The notes below the pieces were generated by a model that did no database searches, was not told the DNA's origin, and worked only from the letters and a program-made list of their open reading frames with translations. A DNA stretch of 64,000 nucleotides, taken from Pseudomonadota bacterium (lineage in GTDB: Bacteria; Pseudomonadota; Gammaproteobacteria; Xanthomonadales; Rhodanobacteraceae). The DNA is taken from assembly GCA_021818335.1 (NCBI GenBank), contig JAKAEJ010000004.1:27034-91033 (forward strand), written 5' to 3'. Shown one piece after another: positions 51,697-61,707 of this stretch (the first letter of the stretch is position 1; each line of letters opens with the position of its first letter). A program made the translations under genes and the position numbers.

Positions 51697-52242
51697 ATGC
51701 TCGTCGAAAGTCCGGCGACGCCCCTTGGTTCGCTGGCCCCTGCCTTCAGGCTTCTCGGAACGGATGGGCGCATGCACGGCCTTGCCGAGCTGCGCGGCGA
51801 GAAGGGCACCGTGGTCGCTTTCATCTGCAACCACTGCCCCTACGTCAAGGCGGTGCTGCCGCGTATGATCCGTGACGCCATCGAGCTCGCTCCGATGGGC
51901 GTTCGCTTCGTCGCCATCAACCCCAACGACGGGGACGCGTATCCCGAGGACCGCTTCGCGCGCATGGTCGAAGTGGCGCGGGACTGGCCATTCCCGTACC
52001 TGCACGATGCATCGCAGACCGTGGCACGCGCATACGGTGCGGTCTGCACGCCGGACTTCTTTGGCTATGGAGCGCAGATGGAACTGCGCTACCGCGGTCG
52101 ACTCGATTCAGGGCGCAAAGCGCCCGTCGCAGGGGCGCCCCGGGAACTGTTCGATGCCATGTGCAGGATTGCGTCAGGCGAGCTGCCGCTTCCGCAACAG
52201 CATCCATCGATGGGGTGTTCCATCAAGTGGAAGATCGAGTGA
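51697..52242 (+). CDS. thioredoxin-fold redoxin family protein in the cbb operon
   Basis: A 181-residue cytoplasmic protein of the AhpC/TSA-redoxin type. The fold opens with GSLAPAFRLLGTDGRMHGLAEL, and the active motif is FICNHCPYVKA with Cys44 and Cys47 (CxxC). A third cysteine lies in VCTPDFFGY. The C-terminus PSMGCSIKWK is typical of this subgroup, whose members are annotated only as thioredoxin family. GAGGAGG precedes the ATG, and the stop overlaps cbbY by one base (TGATG), so it is firmly part of the operon. It may reduce disulfides in the cycle enzymes or remove peroxide; no partner is known. Confidence 0.85.
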   Translation: MLVESPATPLGSLAPAFRLLGTDGRMHGLAELRGEKGTVVAFICNHCPYVKAVLPRMIRDAIELAPMGVRFVAINPNDGDAYPEDRFARMVEVARDWPFPYLHDASQTVARAYGAVCTPDFFGYGAQMELRYRGRLDSGRKAPVAGAPRELFDAMCRIASGELPLPQQHPSMGCSIKWKIE

Positions 52243-53012
52243 TGCCCTTTCCCGATCTGTGCGCGCTGATCCTCGATGTCGATGGCACCCTGGCGGAAAC
52301 GGAACGTGACGGTCACCGCGTGGCGTTCAACCGTGCCTTTGCCATTCTGGGACTCGACTGGGAGTGGGATGTACCCGCCTATGGCCATTGGCTGCGCGTG
52401 CCGGGAGGGCGCGAGCGCCTGCGTGCGTTCATCGACGCGCGTGCAGATGCGCCAGCCAGCCATGCCGCGCGCGATGAACTCGCTCGCGTGCTCCATCGAT
52501 GCAAGAACGTCGAATACGCGGCACTGGTTGAAACGGGCGGGATTGCCGCGAGGCCGGGCATCCTGCGCCTTCTGGATGAATGCGCCGAGCAAGGAATTCG
52601 GTTGGCTGTGGCGACGACCACGGGTCGTTGCAACATCGATGCGCTGTTTCCGCGCCTGTTCGGCGTGGATTGGGAGGCACGATTCGACGCGCTCGTCTGC
52701 GCCGAGGATGCGCCTCGCAAAAAGCCCGATTCGCTCGCATACCGGCTGGCATTGGCGCGACTGGGTGTGGATTCGAGGCAGTCGCTGGCCATTGAAGACT
52801 CGCCGGCTGGGTTGGCCGCCGCCCGTGCCGCTGACGTGCACTGCCTGGTCACGCGCAGCATGTACTTCGCGGAGGCTGAATTCCCAGGCGCTGCCGCCGT
52901 GATCGACGATCTTGATGCGCCGCCAAGCTGGCCAGGCGCCGATGGTGCCCGCGTTGGCCTGGAGGCATTGCGGGCGCTGCATCGTTCCGTGATGCAGGAT
53001 CGCCCAGCCTGA
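52242..53012 (+). CDS. cbbY: CbbY-type HAD phosphatase (xylulose-1,5-bisphosphatase)
   Basis: HAD phosphatase of 256 residues. CbbY proteins from red-type RuBisCO operons remove xylulose 1,5-bisphosphate, a misfire product that blocks RuBisCO, and so work together with CbbX. The nucleophile motif is LDVDGTLAETE with Asp12 and Asp14. The cap (about 20-95) is the CbbY helical type. Motif II is VATTTGRCN, the Lys is in RKKPDSLAY, and motif IV in IEDSPAGLAAARA. Its ATG overlaps the redoxin stop. It is the last gene of the operon and converges on tsf. Confidence 0.93.
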   Translation: MPFPDLCALILDVDGTLAETERDGHRVAFNRAFAILGLDWEWDVPAYGHWLRVPGGRERLRAFIDARADAPASHAARDELARVLHRCKNVEYAALVETGGIAARPGILRLLDECAEQGIRLAVATTTGRCNIDALFPRLFGVDWEARFDALVCAEDAPRKKPDSLAYRLALARLGVDSRQSLAIEDSPAGLAAARAADVHCLVTRSMYFAEAEFPGAAAVIDDLDAPPSWPGADGARVGLEALRALHRSVMQDRPA

Positions 53013-53111
53013 CGTCGTCTTGGGATCCGTGGCCGTTGGCCGGGTGCGCAAGGTGTTGCACGGATCGCGCGTTGTTCATTATGTCGCGGTGCGCCGATTC
53101 CCTGCCCGGTT

Positions 53112-53128
53112 GCCCGGCGATCCCGGGC
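53112..53128. terminator. possible terminator between cbbY and tsf
   Basis: GCCCGG-CGATC-CCGGGC: a six-pair GC hairpin with a 5-base loop between the convergent genes, no T run on either side. Weak candidate; a stop for the operon is expected here because tsf is transcribed toward it. Confidence 0.35.
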
Positions 53129-53170
53129 GAGGCCACACGGCAGGGAGCCGGTATTGAGGTTGACCGCGAT

Positions 53171-54049
53171 TCAGGCCAGTCCGGCCTGCTTCATGACTTC
53201 GGCGGCGTAGTCCTCGACCACCTTTTCGATGCCTTCGCCCACGGCCAGGCGCTGGTATCCCAGCACGTCGGCCCCGGCCACCTTGACCGCCGCTTCGACA
53301 GTCTGGTCCGTGTTGAGGACATAAGGCTGACCATACAGGGTGTTCTCGTTGATGATCTTGGCGATCTTGCCGGAGATGATCTTGTCAAGGATTTCCGCCG
53401 GCTTGGCCTTGTCCTTGTCGCTCATCTTGGCGAGCTCGATTTCCTTCTCCTTGGCAATGAACTCGGCCGGTACGTCACTGGCCTTGTTGTAAGGCGGGTT
53501 CATCGCGGCAACATGCATGGCGATGCCCCGGGCCAGCGCTTCATCGCCGCCCTTCAATTCGACCAGCACCCCGATCCGCGCACCGTGGACATAGGCCGCA
53601 ACGATGTGATGGCTGTCGACGCGCGCCATGCGGCGCACCTGGACATTCTCGCCGACCTTCGCGATGACCGCGGCCCGCGCTTCCTCGACCGTTTCGCCGG
53701 ATGACAGCTTGACCGTCTTCAAGTGGTCGGCGTCGGTCGCCGTGGATCCGAGCGCGGCGCGGGCGACGGCTTCGCAGAACGCCACGAAATGGTCGTCCTT
53801 CGCCACGAAATCGGTTTCGGAGTTGATCTCGACGAGGACTGCCTTGCCTCCGTCCTGGGCCATGGTGATGCGGCCCTCGGCGGCGACGCGGCTCGCCTTC
53901 TTGTCGGCCTTGGCCAGGCCTTGCTTTCGCAGCCATTCGGCGGCGGCATCGATGTCGCCGCCATTCTCGGTCAGTGCCTTCTTGCACTCCATCATGCCGG
54001 CGCCGGTGCGCTCGCGCAGTTCCTTGACCGTCTGGGCGGTGATCTGCAT
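53171..54049 (-). CDS. tsf: translation elongation factor Ts
   Basis: Nucleotide exchange factor for EF-Tu. It has 292 residues from the ATG at 54049, preceded by AGAGGAA. The N-terminal UBA-like domain contains [16 protein letters not shown]. The EF-Tu contact [10 protein letters not shown] is at about 80-89. A coiled-coil excursion lies in the second half. The apparent 5' extension to 54286 is an artefact overlapping rpsB. rpsB is 79 bases upstream. The usual next gene, pyrH, is 11.5 kb away, beyond the cbb cluster. Confidence 0.96.
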   Translation of the reverse strand: MQITAQTVKELRERTGAGMMECKKALTENGGDIDAAAEWLRKQGLAKADKKASRVAAEGRITMAQDGGKAVLVEINSETDFVAKDDHFVAFCEAVARAALGSTATDADHLKTVKLSSGETVEEARAAVIAKVGENVQVRRMARVDSHHIVAAYVHGARIGVLVELKGGDEALARGIAMHVAAMNPPYNKASDVPAEFIAKEKEIELAKMSDKDKAKPAEILDKIISGKIAKIINENTLYGQPYVLNTDQTVEAAVKVAGADVLGYQRLAVGEGIEKVVEDYAAEVMKQAGLA

Positions 54050-54128
54050 GCGTGTTTCCTCTGATGACGTAGAGCCGCGCGCGGAGCCGCGCGCGGACAG
54101 GGATGGCGAGTTCGGGAACGAGTCGCGC

Positions 54129-55013
54129 TTACTCGGCTGCGGGAGTGTCGCCGCTGCGATCGCGGCCACGTCCACCGCGCGGCGCGCGTGCGTCGCGGCG
54201 GTCGCCCGGCTTGCCGGCGTTCCGGCGCGGCGGCGCCTTGCGACGCGGGGCTTCCTCGTCCTTGGCGACCGGGTTGCCCTCGGCATCTAGTTCGACGAAT
54301 TCGTTTTCATCGCCCTGTGCTGCGGCAGGCGCAGCGGCCTTGCCCTCGAGGATCGCGTCGGCGGCGGCCCGTGCATAGAGCTGAACCGCACGAATGGCAT
54401 CGTCGTTGCCGGGGATGGCGTAATCCACAAGCGCCGGGTCGTAATTGGTGTCAACGACGGCCACGACGGGAATGCCCAATTTCTTGGCCTCGAGCACGGC
54501 AATGTTTTCGTAGCCGATGTCGATCACGAACATGACGTCGGGCAGGCGACCCATGTTCTTGATGCCTCCAAGCGACTTTTCCAGCTTGTCGCGCTCGCGC
54601 CGCAAGCTGAGCACCTCATGCTTGACCAGTTTTTCAAAGCGGCCATCGGTTTCCATGGCCTCCAGTTCCTTCAGCCTCGCCACCGATTGCTTGACGGTGC
54701 GGAAATTGGTCAGCGTGCCACCCAGCCAGCGCTGCGCGACGAAGGGCATTCCGCAACGCTGGGCCTCAGCCTCGATGGCCTCCCGCGCAGAACGCTTGGT
54801 ACCCACGAACATCACCGTGCCCCGCTTCTGGGCCACACCGGAGAGAAAGTTCATGGCATCGCCGAACAGCGGCAGCGTTTTTTCGAGGTTGATAATGTGG
54901 ATCCGACCGCGGGCACCGAAAATGTACGGGCCCATCTTGGGATTCCAGTAGCGCGTCTGATGTCCGAAATGCACGCCGGCTTCCAGCATCTGGCGCATGG
55001 TGACTTGAGGCAT
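54129..55013 (-). CDS. rpsB: 30S ribosomal protein S2 with basic C-terminal tail
   Basis: Ribosomal protein of 294 residues; E. coli S2 has about 240. The core (1-230) is typical: [22 protein letters not shown] at the start, [11 protein letters not shown], and [19 protein letters not shown] near the end. After an Ala-rich and acidic linker, residues about 255-294 are rich in Arg, Pro and Gly (RRKAPPRRN, then several RG/RD pairs), a disordered tail. The ATG at 55013 starts the conserved core. It is divergent from map, with a 278-base leader region that may carry autoregulation. Confidence 0.95.
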   Translation of the reverse strand: MPQVTMRQMLEAGVHFGHQTRYWNPKMGPYIFGARGRIHIINLEKTLPLFGDAMNFLSGVAQKRGTVMFVGTKRSAREAIEAEAQRCGMPFVAQRWLGGTLTNFRTVKQSVARLKELEAMETDGRFEKLVKHEVLSLRRERDKLEKSLGGIKNMGRLPDVMFVIDIGYENIAVLEAKKLGIPVVAVVDTNYDPALVDYAIPGNDDAIRAVQLYARAAADAILEGKAAAPAAAQGDENEFVELDAEGNPVAKDEEAPRRKAPPRRNAGKPGDRRDARAPRGGRGRDRSGDTPAAE

Positions 55014-55097
55014 GGTTGTACTCCGGGCGGGCCGTTCGGCCCATAGGGTTGGGACTTCCACGCACCCCCCGTCCGACCCTGTGCGGCCAAGCCTCGC

Positions 55098-55115
55098 GGC
55101 ACCGCTTGCGGTACC
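55098..55115 (-). promoter_or_regulatory. hairpin in the rpsB leader
   Basis: On the minus strand GGTACCG-CAAG-CGGTGCC forms a seven-pair stem (one G-T pair) about 85 bases before the rpsB start. S2 represses its own mRNA through a structured leader in gammaproteobacteria; this may be part of that structure. Not checked against a covariance model. Confidence 0.3.
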
Positions 55116-55210
55116 GGTCCAGCCCAGAACGGCGACAGGGCACCCCGGAGCGGGTGCCGATGCGTGTGCGAATTCAGCCTCGCGGCCGTACGAATGCCGC
55201 CGCGAACGGT

Positions 55211-55216
55211 TACACT
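55211..55216 (+). promoter_or_regulatory. map promoter -10 box
   Basis: TACACT; the predicted transcription start is about 69 bases before the map ATG. Seven bases after the box a GTG at 55224 opens a 13-codon frame, which could be a leaderless leader peptide or chance. Confidence 0.3.
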
Positions 55217-55291
55217 CGTGCCTGTGCAGTGTCCGGTTGGGCATTGCAAAGCCTTGAAATCATAGCGGGCCTCCCACATGGATGGCAAGTG

Positions 55292-56080
55292 ATGCGTGCT
55301 CCAGACCAGCCCCGCGCGGTACTACCCAAAAGTGCCGCCGACATCGAGAAAATGCGCGTGGCCGGGCGTCTGGCCGCCGAGGTGCTCGCCTTCCTCAAGC
55401 CGCACGTCCGGCCCGGGGTGACCACGGAAGAGCTTGATCGCATTGCCTACGAGCACATCGTCAACGTCCAGAAGGCCATTCCGGCCAACGTCGGCTACCG
55501 CGGCTTTCCCAAGACCCTGTGCACCTCGGTCAACCACGTGATTTGCCACGGAATTCCCAACCCGGGCAAGGTCCTGAAGGATGGCGACATCGTCAACATC
55601 GATGTCACCGTCATCAAGGATGGCTGGCATGGCGATACCAGCCGGATGTACTTCGTCGGTACACCGGGCGTGCTGGCGAAGCGCCTGGTGGAGACGACCC
55701 ACGCGGCCATGATGGCTGGAATCGAGGTCGTTCGACCGGGCGCCACGCTCGGTGACATTGGCCATGCCGTCCAGCAGGTCGCCGAGGCTGCAGGCTATTC
55801 GGTGGTGCGCGAATACTGTGGGCATGGCATCGGCCGCGTGTACCACGAGGATCCGCAGGTATTGCATTACGGCAAGCCGGGCACTGGGCTTCGCCTGGTG
55901 AAGGGAATGACCTTCACCATCGAGCCCATGGTCAATGCCGGTAGGCCGCACACGCGGCTGCTGCCGGATGGCTGGACCGTCGTCACCAAGGACCATTCGC
56001 TGTCGGCGCAATGGGAACATACGATCGCCGTCACCGACGACGGATACGAGATCCTCACGCCCTGGCCGGACGCGGCCTGA
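55292..56080 (+). CDS. map: type I methionine aminopeptidase
   Basis: Removes the initiator methionine from new proteins; dimetal enzyme. It has 262 residues from the ATG at 55292 (a GTG directly before it is also in frame). Metal ligands sit in NIDVTVIKDGWHGDTSRMY (two Asp), EYCGHGIGRVYHEDPQ (His), FTIEPMV (Glu) and QWEHTIAV (Glu region). The ribosome site is weak. It is divergent from rpsB, the conserved arrangement, and is followed after 22 bases by glnD. Confidence 0.94.
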   Translation: MRAPDQPRAVLPKSAADIEKMRVAGRLAAEVLAFLKPHVRPGVTTEELDRIAYEHIVNVQKAIPANVGYRGFPKTLCTSVNHVICHGIPNPGKVLKDGDIVNIDVTVIKDGWHGDTSRMYFVGTPGVLAKRLVETTHAAMMAGIEVVRPGATLGDIGHAVQQVAEAAGYSVVREYCGHGIGRVYHEDPQVLHYGKPGTGLRLVKGMTFTIEPMVNAGRPHTRLLPDGWTVVTKDHSLSAQWEHTIAVTDDGYEILTPWPDAA

Positions 56081-56102
56081 GCCCGAGCGGGAGCGTGCGG
56101 GC

Positions 56103-58763
56103 GTGAGCGGTCCGCTCCGGCCGGGGATACCTGCGCCGCCTCGCTTGCCCCCAGCGGTGCCGCGCACCGGCCTTTCGGACGAGGCACGGCTGGCGCTGCG
56201 TCAATTGCTGGACGACCATGCCCGGGCGTTGGCGCAGTCCTTTGCGGTGGGTGCCGATGCCCTGTTGCTGGCGGCGGCTCGTGCCGAGCTCGTGCGCCGC
56301 GTCGTGGTGAATGTCTGGACGCTTCATCTTGGCGAGGCGACGGGCCTTGCCCTCTTTGCGCAGGGTGGCTTCGGCCGGGGAAGGCTCTTTCCCCAGTCCG
56401 ACGTCGACCTGCTGGTGCTCACGGATGCTGGCGCCGCGCCGGTCTCCCGAGGGCTTGAGCGTGTGTTTGCGGTGCTCTGGGATCTCGGACTCAAGCCATC
56501 GCAGGCCGTGCGGACGCTCGCTGGCCAACGTGCTCTGGCGAGTCACGACCTGAGTGTGTTCACCGCGATGCTCGAGACGAGTTGGCTGGCTGGCGACGCC
56601 AGCCTGGCAGGGGTGCCGGCAGCTTTGGCCCGGGACGAGACGCTGTGGCCGCTGCCGGCGTTCCTCGATGCACGCATGGCCGAGCAGGCGGTTCGGCGTG
56701 CGCGTCGTGGCGAGGACACTTATCGCCTCGAGCCGGATCTCAAGGATGGGCCGGGTGGGTTGCGGCAAATCGACATGCTTTACTGGATCGGCCTGCGCAT
56801 GGGCGCGCCGCCGACATGGGATGGGCTCGTTCGAATCGGTTTCATCGACGCCGGAGCGGCGCAGGAATTGGAAGCCGCGGAATCGTTGTTGGCCAGGGAT
56901 CGCTACGCGCTTCATCTGCATGCTTGTCGCGCGGAAGAACGCCTGCTTTTCGATCACCAGCGCGCGTTGGCGCTTCGGCTTGGCTACGTCGATACCGGCG
57001 AGGCGCTTGCAGTGGAGCACTTCATGCAGGGCTACTACCGTGCGGCAACCAGCGTGATGGCGCGCGCGGACGAGGCCGTGGCCCGACTGGTGGCGCGGCT
57101 GCAGCCCATTTCGCCGCCGATTGCTCTCGATGAGGATTGGCAGCGCCGCGGACCTGCACTCGAGCCGCGAGACGCCACACTTCTTGCGCGTCATCCCGCT
57201 GCCTTGATCGAAGGCGCCTGCTGGATCGATGCGGCTGAAGGAGTCCAACATTTCTCGGCGGAGACATTGCGTACCGCGCGGGCTTCGCTGAATGCCGTCG
57301 TGATCGATGATGCATTCGCGCGCGATCCACGCGCACTGAAGGCATTTGACCGGCTGCTGCATCGAGGGGCCGAGGCGCCAGCGGCACTGACCCTGCTGGC
57401 ACGCGCTGGTGCACTGGGAGCGCTGATCCCGGCATTTGCGACGGTGAGCGGGCGCATGCAGTTCGACCTGTTCCATCTCTACACGGTCGACGAACATACC
57501 CTTCGGGTGCTGGCTCAGCTGGCGTACTTCGCAACGCCCGCAGCCTCCGAACGCTTTCCTTTGGCGCATTCGCTCTGGAAGCGCCAGAAATCACTGCCCG
57601 TGCTGCTGCTCGCGGCGTTGTTCCATGACATCGCCAAGGGTCGTGGTGGAGACCATAGCGCGCTGGGTGAAGCGGATGTCCGTGGGTTTGCGTTACAACT
57701 CGGATGGCCTCCGTCGAAGATCGACGATGCGGCCTTCCTGGTGCGCGATCACCTTTTGCTCAGCCAGACCGCCCAACGCCAGGACATTGGCGATCCGCAG
57801 GTGGTCAGTCGGTTTGCCATGCGCGTAGGTTCCTTGTCGCGTCTGGAAATGCTCTACCTGCTGACCGTTGCCGACATCATTGCGACGAGTCCCAGTCTAT
57901 GGAACGGATTCAAGGACCGCCTTTTGGCGGATTTGTATCATGCCGCGTCTCGTGCGCTTAGCGGCGAGGCGGGTCCCGACGATGCCGATGCGATCGAATT
58001 CCAATGCCGCGCGCGAGCCATGGCATTGCTCCAGGCTCGTGGGCGTCGCGAGGCCGATGTCAGGTCGCTATGGCAGGATTTTCCGCCTGCGGCCTTTGTG
58101 CGACAGCAACCGGAGCAAGTTGCGTGGCAGAGCGAGGCGCTGCTCGATGCCGCAGGTGCCCTGCCGGTCGTCGCCGCCCAGGCCGATTCGGCACGTGGTG
58201 GTCTCGAAGTGTTCTTCCTTGCTGCTGATCGTGATGGGCTGTTTGCCACGGTTGCGGTTGCGCTGGACCGTGAAGGTTGGTCCGTGCAAGAGGCGCGCAT
58301 CCTCGGCACGCCCAGCGGCCGGGCGCTGGATAGTTTTGTCTTGCTGGACTCGCAAGGCGGCCCTGGCAACGCCGATCAGGCCGCGAGGCTTTGCGAACGG
58401 CTGGCCGATGCCTTGCGCGCGCCCCAGCGGCCGCGGCTTCCGCGCACCCTGCCGCGGCGGCTGCGCCACTTCCAGCGCGCACCGCGCATCACCTTCGAGT
58501 CGTCCGGCCATCCGTCGCGAACCCGCTTGGCCATTCGGGCAAGCGACCGGCCTGGTCTGCTGGTCGACATCGCCGAGGCCTTCCGCGAGTCCGGGGTGCG
58601 CGTGCATGATGCACGTATCGCGACATTTGGCGACCGCGCAGAAGATTACTTCGAACTTAGCGACAGGAACGACCACGCCCTTGACGCAACGCGGCAGTCC
58701 GCGTTGCGCGCCCACCTGGATCGGCGCCTTGGATCCCCCGACAACGTTGAGAGAAATCCCTGA
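56103..58763 (+). CDS. glnD: PII uridylyltransferase / uridylyl-removing enzyme
   Basis: Nitrogen sensor that uridylylates PII under nitrogen limitation and removes UMP when glutamine is high. It has 886 residues from the GTG at 56103, the usual length. Domains in order: nucleotidyltransferase with [19 protein letters not shown] at about 88-106; HD hydrolase domain with [13 protein letters not shown] at about 507-519; and two glutamine-binding ACT domains at about 700-775 and 803-880. An upstream frame to 55935 lies inside map. The stop shares a base with the dapD start (TGATG). PII itself is not in the window. Confidence 0.95.
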   Translation: MSGPLRPGIPAPPRLPPAVPRTGLSDEARLALRQLLDDHARALAQSFAVGADALLLAAARAELVRRVVVNVWTLHLGEATGLALFAQGGFGRGRLFPQSDVDLLVLTDAGAAPVSRGLERVFAVLWDLGLKPSQAVRTLAGQRALASHDLSVFTAMLETSWLAGDASLAGVPAALARDETLWPLPAFLDARMAEQAVRRARRGEDTYRLEPDLKDGPGGLRQIDMLYWIGLRMGAPPTWDGLVRIGFIDAGAAQELEAAESLLARDRYALHLHACRAEERLLFDHQRALALRLGYVDTGEALAVEHFMQGYYRAATSVMARADEAVARLVARLQPISPPIALDEDWQRRGPALEPRDATLLARHPAALIEGACWIDAAEGVQHFSAETLRTARASLNAVVIDDAFARDPRALKAFDRLLHRGAEAPAALTLLARAGALGALIPAFATVSGRMQFDLFHLYTVDEHTLRVLAQLAYFATPAASERFPLAHSLWKRQKSLPVLLLAALFHDIAKGRGGDHSALGEADVRGFALQLGWPPSKIDDAAFLVRDHLLLSQTAQRQDIGDPQVVSRFAMRVGSLSRLEMLYLLTVADIIATSPSLWNGFKDRLLADLYHAASRALSGEAGPDDADAIEFQCRARAMALLQARGRREADVRSLWQDFPPAAFVRQQPEQVAWQSEALLDAAGALPVVAAQADSARGGLEVFFLAADRDGLFATVAVALDREGWSVQEARILGTPSGRALDSFVLLDSQGGPGNADQAARLCERLADALRAPQRPRLPRTLPRRLRHFQRAPRITFESSGHPSRTRLAIRASDRPGLLVDIAEAFRESGVRVHDARIATFGDRAEDYFELSDRNDHALDATRQSALRAHLDRRLGSPDNVERNP

Positions 58764-59593
58764 TGCAGCCTCTGCAGTCCACGATCGAATCCGCATGGTC
58801 CGAGCGCGACCGCCTCGATGCGCGCTTTGTCGAGACCCAATTGATGCCCGACCTGGAGCGGACCATGGACCTCCTCGAGCAGGGCGTGGAGCGTGTCGCG
58901 CAGCCGGATGGTCAGGGTGGATGGCGTGTCAACGCGTGGTTGAAGCAGGCGGTGCTGCTTTATTTCCGCGTCCATGGCAACAGGGTCATGGATGGCGGTG
59001 CGATGTCTGCCTGGGACAAGGTTCCACTTCGCTTCGTGGGCGGGGCAGAACCTGAATTGCGCGCGCTGGGCGCGCGCTTGGTGCCTGGCGCGCTCGTCAG
59101 ACGCGGCGTTCACATCGGTAAGGATGCGGTTCTGATGCCCAGCTACTGCAACATCGGCGCTTGGGTGGGCGAGGGCACCATGGTTGATACATGGGCTACG
59201 GTGGGCTCGTGTGCCCAGATTGGCGCGCGCGTCCACCTATCGGGTGGCGTCGGCATCGGCGGCGTTCTGGAGCCACTTCAGGCCGCGCCGACGATCATCG
59301 AGGACGATTGCTTCATTGGCGCTCGATCGGAAGTTGTCGAAGGCGTGATCGTTGAGCGCGGTAGTGTCGTTGGCATGGGCGTCTTCCTCGGACAGAGCAC
59401 CCGCATCTACGATCGGTCCAGCGGCGAGATTCATTATGGACGGGTGCCCGCGGGCAGCGTGGTCGTGGCCGGCAGCCTCCCGGCAGCGGACGGCACACAC
59501 AGTCTGTATGCCGCGATTATCGTCAAGCGCGTGGACGCGAAGACGCGGGCGCGGACGGCAATCAATGATTTGTTGCGTGGCGCCACGGATTGA
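58763..59593 (+). CDS. dapD: tetrahydrodipicolinate N-succinyltransferase
   Basis: Succinyl branch of lysine and diaminopimelate synthesis. It has 276 residues: an N-terminal helical domain (1-105), then a left-handed beta-helix of hexapeptide repeats (about 110-250) with [21 protein letters not shown] and [14 protein letters not shown], the substrate and CoA region, and a short C-terminal domain. Overlaps glnD by one base. dapE, which normally follows the arsC-like gene in related genomes, is not present here. Confidence 0.95.
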   Translation: MQPLQSTIESAWSERDRLDARFVETQLMPDLERTMDLLEQGVERVAQPDGQGGWRVNAWLKQAVLLYFRVHGNRVMDGGAMSAWDKVPLRFVGGAEPELRALGARLVPGALVRRGVHIGKDAVLMPSYCNIGAWVGEGTMVDTWATVGSCAQIGARVHLSGGVGIGGVLEPLQAAPTIIEDDCFIGARSEVVEGVIVERGSVVGMGVFLGQSTRIYDRSSGEIHYGRVPAGSVVVAGSLPAADGTHSLYAAIIVKRVDAKTRARTAINDLLRGATD

Positions 59594-59598
59594 TCGTT

Positions 59599-59742
59599 GT
59601 GCGCACCCTCCATTTCCCTTGGGCGCAGGAGCAACTTCACGTGCATGGGGTGGTGCCTCGGCTCGCCACGCCAAAGGCCTGCCGCGTGTTGTTGCCGGGA
59701 AACGCCGTGGTCCGCTTCAAAGAACAGGAAGGACAGCCATGA
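59599..59742 (+). CDS. possible 47-residue protein coupled to the arsC-like gene
   Basis: A frame from GTG at 59599 to a TGA overlapping the next gene's ATG (ATGA at 59739-59742), starting five bases after dapD. It fills the 145-base gap exactly. The predicted peptide is basic and contains two His/Val-rich stretches; no family is recognised. There is no clear ribosome site before the GTG. Its fit in the operon is suggestive but could be chance. Confidence 0.3.
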   Translation: MRTLHFPWAQEQLHVHGVVPRLATPKACRVLLPGNAVVRFKEQEGQP

Positions 59743-60107
59743 TCACTCTTCAAGGACTGCCAAATTGCGACACGTGTCGGAAAGCGCGCCATTGGCTCGA
59801 TCGTCACGGGCTCGAGCACGTTTTCGTGGATTACCGCGCACAGCGTCCCGAGCCAGGGACTTTGCGCGACTGGGCGGGTCGGGCGGGCGGCTGGACGCAG
59901 CTAGTCAACAAGACGGGACCGACTTGGCGCAACCTGTTGCCTCAGCGGAAGGACCCCCAGAGTGATCCAGAATGGACCTTGCTGATCCGTGAGTATCCGG
60001 CGCTCCTTCGTCGACCGGTGGCATTGCGCGACGAGATATTCCTCGGCGTCGGCTTCAGCGATCGCCAATTCGCCACCTGGTTCGCCCAAGATGGACGAGA
60101 GGGCTAG
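59739..60107 (+). CDS. ArsC/Spx-family thiol protein (YffB-like)
   Basis: A 122-residue thioredoxin-fold protein of the ArsC/Spx family. The motif NCDTCRKA gives CxxC at 10-13, as in YffB, not the single-Cys arsenate reductase pattern. The family arginines are not all in the arsenate-binding positions, and no ars operon is near. WTQLVNKTGPTWRNL and REYPALLRRPV are typical of YffB-like members. AAGGA lies before the ATG. In relatives it sits between dapD and dapE, suggesting a housekeeping redox role; that role is unknown. Confidence 0.85.
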   Translation: MITLQGLPNCDTCRKARHWLDRHGLEHVFVDYRAQRPEPGTLRDWAGRAGGWTQLVNKTGPTWRNLLPQRKDPQSDPEWTLLIREYPALLRRPVALRDEIFLGVGFSDRQFATWFAQDGREG

Positions 60108-60126
60108 ACCGGGACTCAGTGGTACC

Positions 60127-61209
60127 TCAGTCCTTCCGGCCATGCCGATGCACCGCGTCGACAAGCGCCGACACGTGCACGGGATCGATGTCCGGCGTGA
60201 TGCCGTGGCCGAGGTTGAAGACCAGGCCCGGTTGGTGGCCAAAGGCAGCCAGCAAGGTGGCGACCTCGCGGTCGATGGCATCGGTCCTCGCGCGCAGCGC
60301 GGCGGGATCGAGGTTGCCTTGCAGAGCAACCCGGTCACCGACACGCGCACGCGCGTCAGCCATGTCGATGGTCCAGTCGATGCCCAGCGCCGTGCAGCCG
60401 GTTTCTGCAAGCGACTCCAACTGGCCCGTTCCATGGACTCCCTTTGCGAACAGGATCAGCGGCACGTCTCGCGTGATTGACTGACTGCGCAGGGTACTGG
60501 CCACGGTGGTCAGATAGTGCTGCGAGAACTCTGCAAACATGGTGGGAGTAAGCAATCCTCCCCAGGTGTCGAACACCATGAGCACCTGTGCGCCAGCGAC
60601 AGCTTGCGCCGTCAAATAGGAGGCGACAGCCCGTGCGAGCTTCTCGAGCAGTTGATGGAGAAGCGATGGATCGTTCCATGCCATCGTCTTTGCACGCGCG
60701 AAATCGCGTGAGCCGGAACCTTCGATCATGTAGCAGGCTAGTGTCCAGGGACTGCCGGAAAACCCGATCAGTGGCACGCGTCCATCCAGCTCGCTTCGGA
60801 TCAGCCGCACTGCGTCCATGACGTAGCGCAATTCCTGCTCGGGATCTGGGACGGCCAGTCGCGCAATGTCCGCGGCGCTGCGCAAGGGATTGGCGAATCG
60901 GGGGCCCTCTCCCTCGGCAAACGAAAGACCCAGCCCCATGGCGTCGGGAATGGTGAGGATGTCCGAGAAGAGAATCGCGGCATCCAGATCGAATCGGCGC
61001 AGCGGTTGTAAGGTGACCTCGCAGGCCAACTCGGGCGTTTGGGCCAATCCAAGGAAGCTGCCTGCTTGAGCTCGCGTTGCCCGATACTCCGGAAGATAGC
61101 GGCCGGCCTGTCGCATCAACCATACCGGTCGGGTGTCAGTAGGCTGACGACGCAATGCCCGCAGGAGGCGCGTGCGGCGCGGATCATCGGCGGCGATGGG
61201 CAATGCCAT
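60127..61209 (-). CDS. hemE: uroporphyrinogen decarboxylase
   Basis: Decarboxylates uroporphyrinogen III to coproporphyrinogen III in haem synthesis. It has 360 residues, normal. The N-terminal signature [17 protein letters not shown] holds the substrate-binding Arg residues. The catalytic Asp is in [14 protein letters not shown]. Family blocks [17 protein letters not shown] and FDTWGGLL are intact, and the late His is in NLGHGITPD. It starts two bases after the WGR-domain gene stop on the same strand. Confidence 0.96.
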   Translation of the reverse strand: MALPIAADDPRRTRLLRALRRQPTDTRPVWLMRQAGRYLPEYRATRAQAGSFLGLAQTPELACEVTLQPLRRFDLDAAILFSDILTIPDAMGLGLSFAEGEGPRFANPLRSAADIARLAVPDPEQELRYVMDAVRLIRSELDGRVPLIGFSGSPWTLACYMIEGSGSRDFARAKTMAWNDPSLLHQLLEKLARAVASYLTAQAVAGAQVLMVFDTWGGLLTPTMFAEFSQHYLTTVASTLRSQSITRDVPLILFAKGVHGTGQLESLAETGCTALGIDWTIDMADARARVGDRVALQGNLDPAALRARTDAIDREVATLLAAFGHQPGLVFNLGHGITPDIDPVHVSALVDAVHRHGRKD

Positions 61210-61211
61210 GC

Positions 61212-61454
61212 CTACAAACCCTGGGCGAACATGACGCGATATCCACGGCGGATCTGCGCGTCGCGCGCCTGTTCGAACGCTGCCAGTGCGGCGTCACGCT
61301 CCAGGTAAACCTCGCGGCGACCGCCCGGTTTGCCACCTTGCGTACCCCATTCCCTCAGTAACGTCCAACCTCCCAAGAGATCCTGCTCCAGCGCGAGCTG
61401 GTAGTACCGGGGCGGCGTGCCCCCCTCGGGTTGGGTTTGCAAATACAGGCGCAT
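61212..61454 (-). CDS. small WGR-domain protein
   Basis: An 80-residue protein consisting of one WGR domain, best seen in [16 protein letters not shown] and the following Arg/Tyr strand, with a C-terminal helix rich in Ala and acidic residues. WGR domains occur in PARP-like proteins and bind nucleic acid; stand-alone bacterial copies have no established function. It has its own -10 box and reads directly into hemE (two-base gap), so it controls or at least leads the hemE transcript. Confidence 0.82.
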   Translation of the reverse strand: MRLYLQTQPEGGTPPRYYQLALEQDLLGGWTLLREWGTQGGKPGGRREVYLERDAALAAFEQARDAQIRRGYRVMFAQGL

Positions 61455-61482
61455 GAAAAGTCAGGTTGCGACGTGGCGTCCA

Positions 61483-61488
61483 ATTGTA
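61483..61488 (-). promoter_or_regulatory. promoter -10 box of the WGR-hemE unit
   Basis: TACAAT on the minus strand 28 bases before the ATG, giving a leader of about 22 bases. No clear -35. Confidence 0.45.
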
Positions 61489-61707
61489 GCGGCAGCCGGA
61501 GTCACTGAGATTGACCCTATGGCTGCGGAAGGTCGTCGCGTGCACGACGCATGGGTGTATTGGACCGCTTGGGTGATCCTGCGCTTTGCCTTTCTGGCCG
61601 GTTACCGACCCATCGCGGTCCCTGCGAGCCGAGGGCCACCAGCTAGTTCGACCCGAGGGCGAACAGGAGGTCGCAATCCGGGCGCCCAATCGAGTTGGCC
61701 GGCGATT

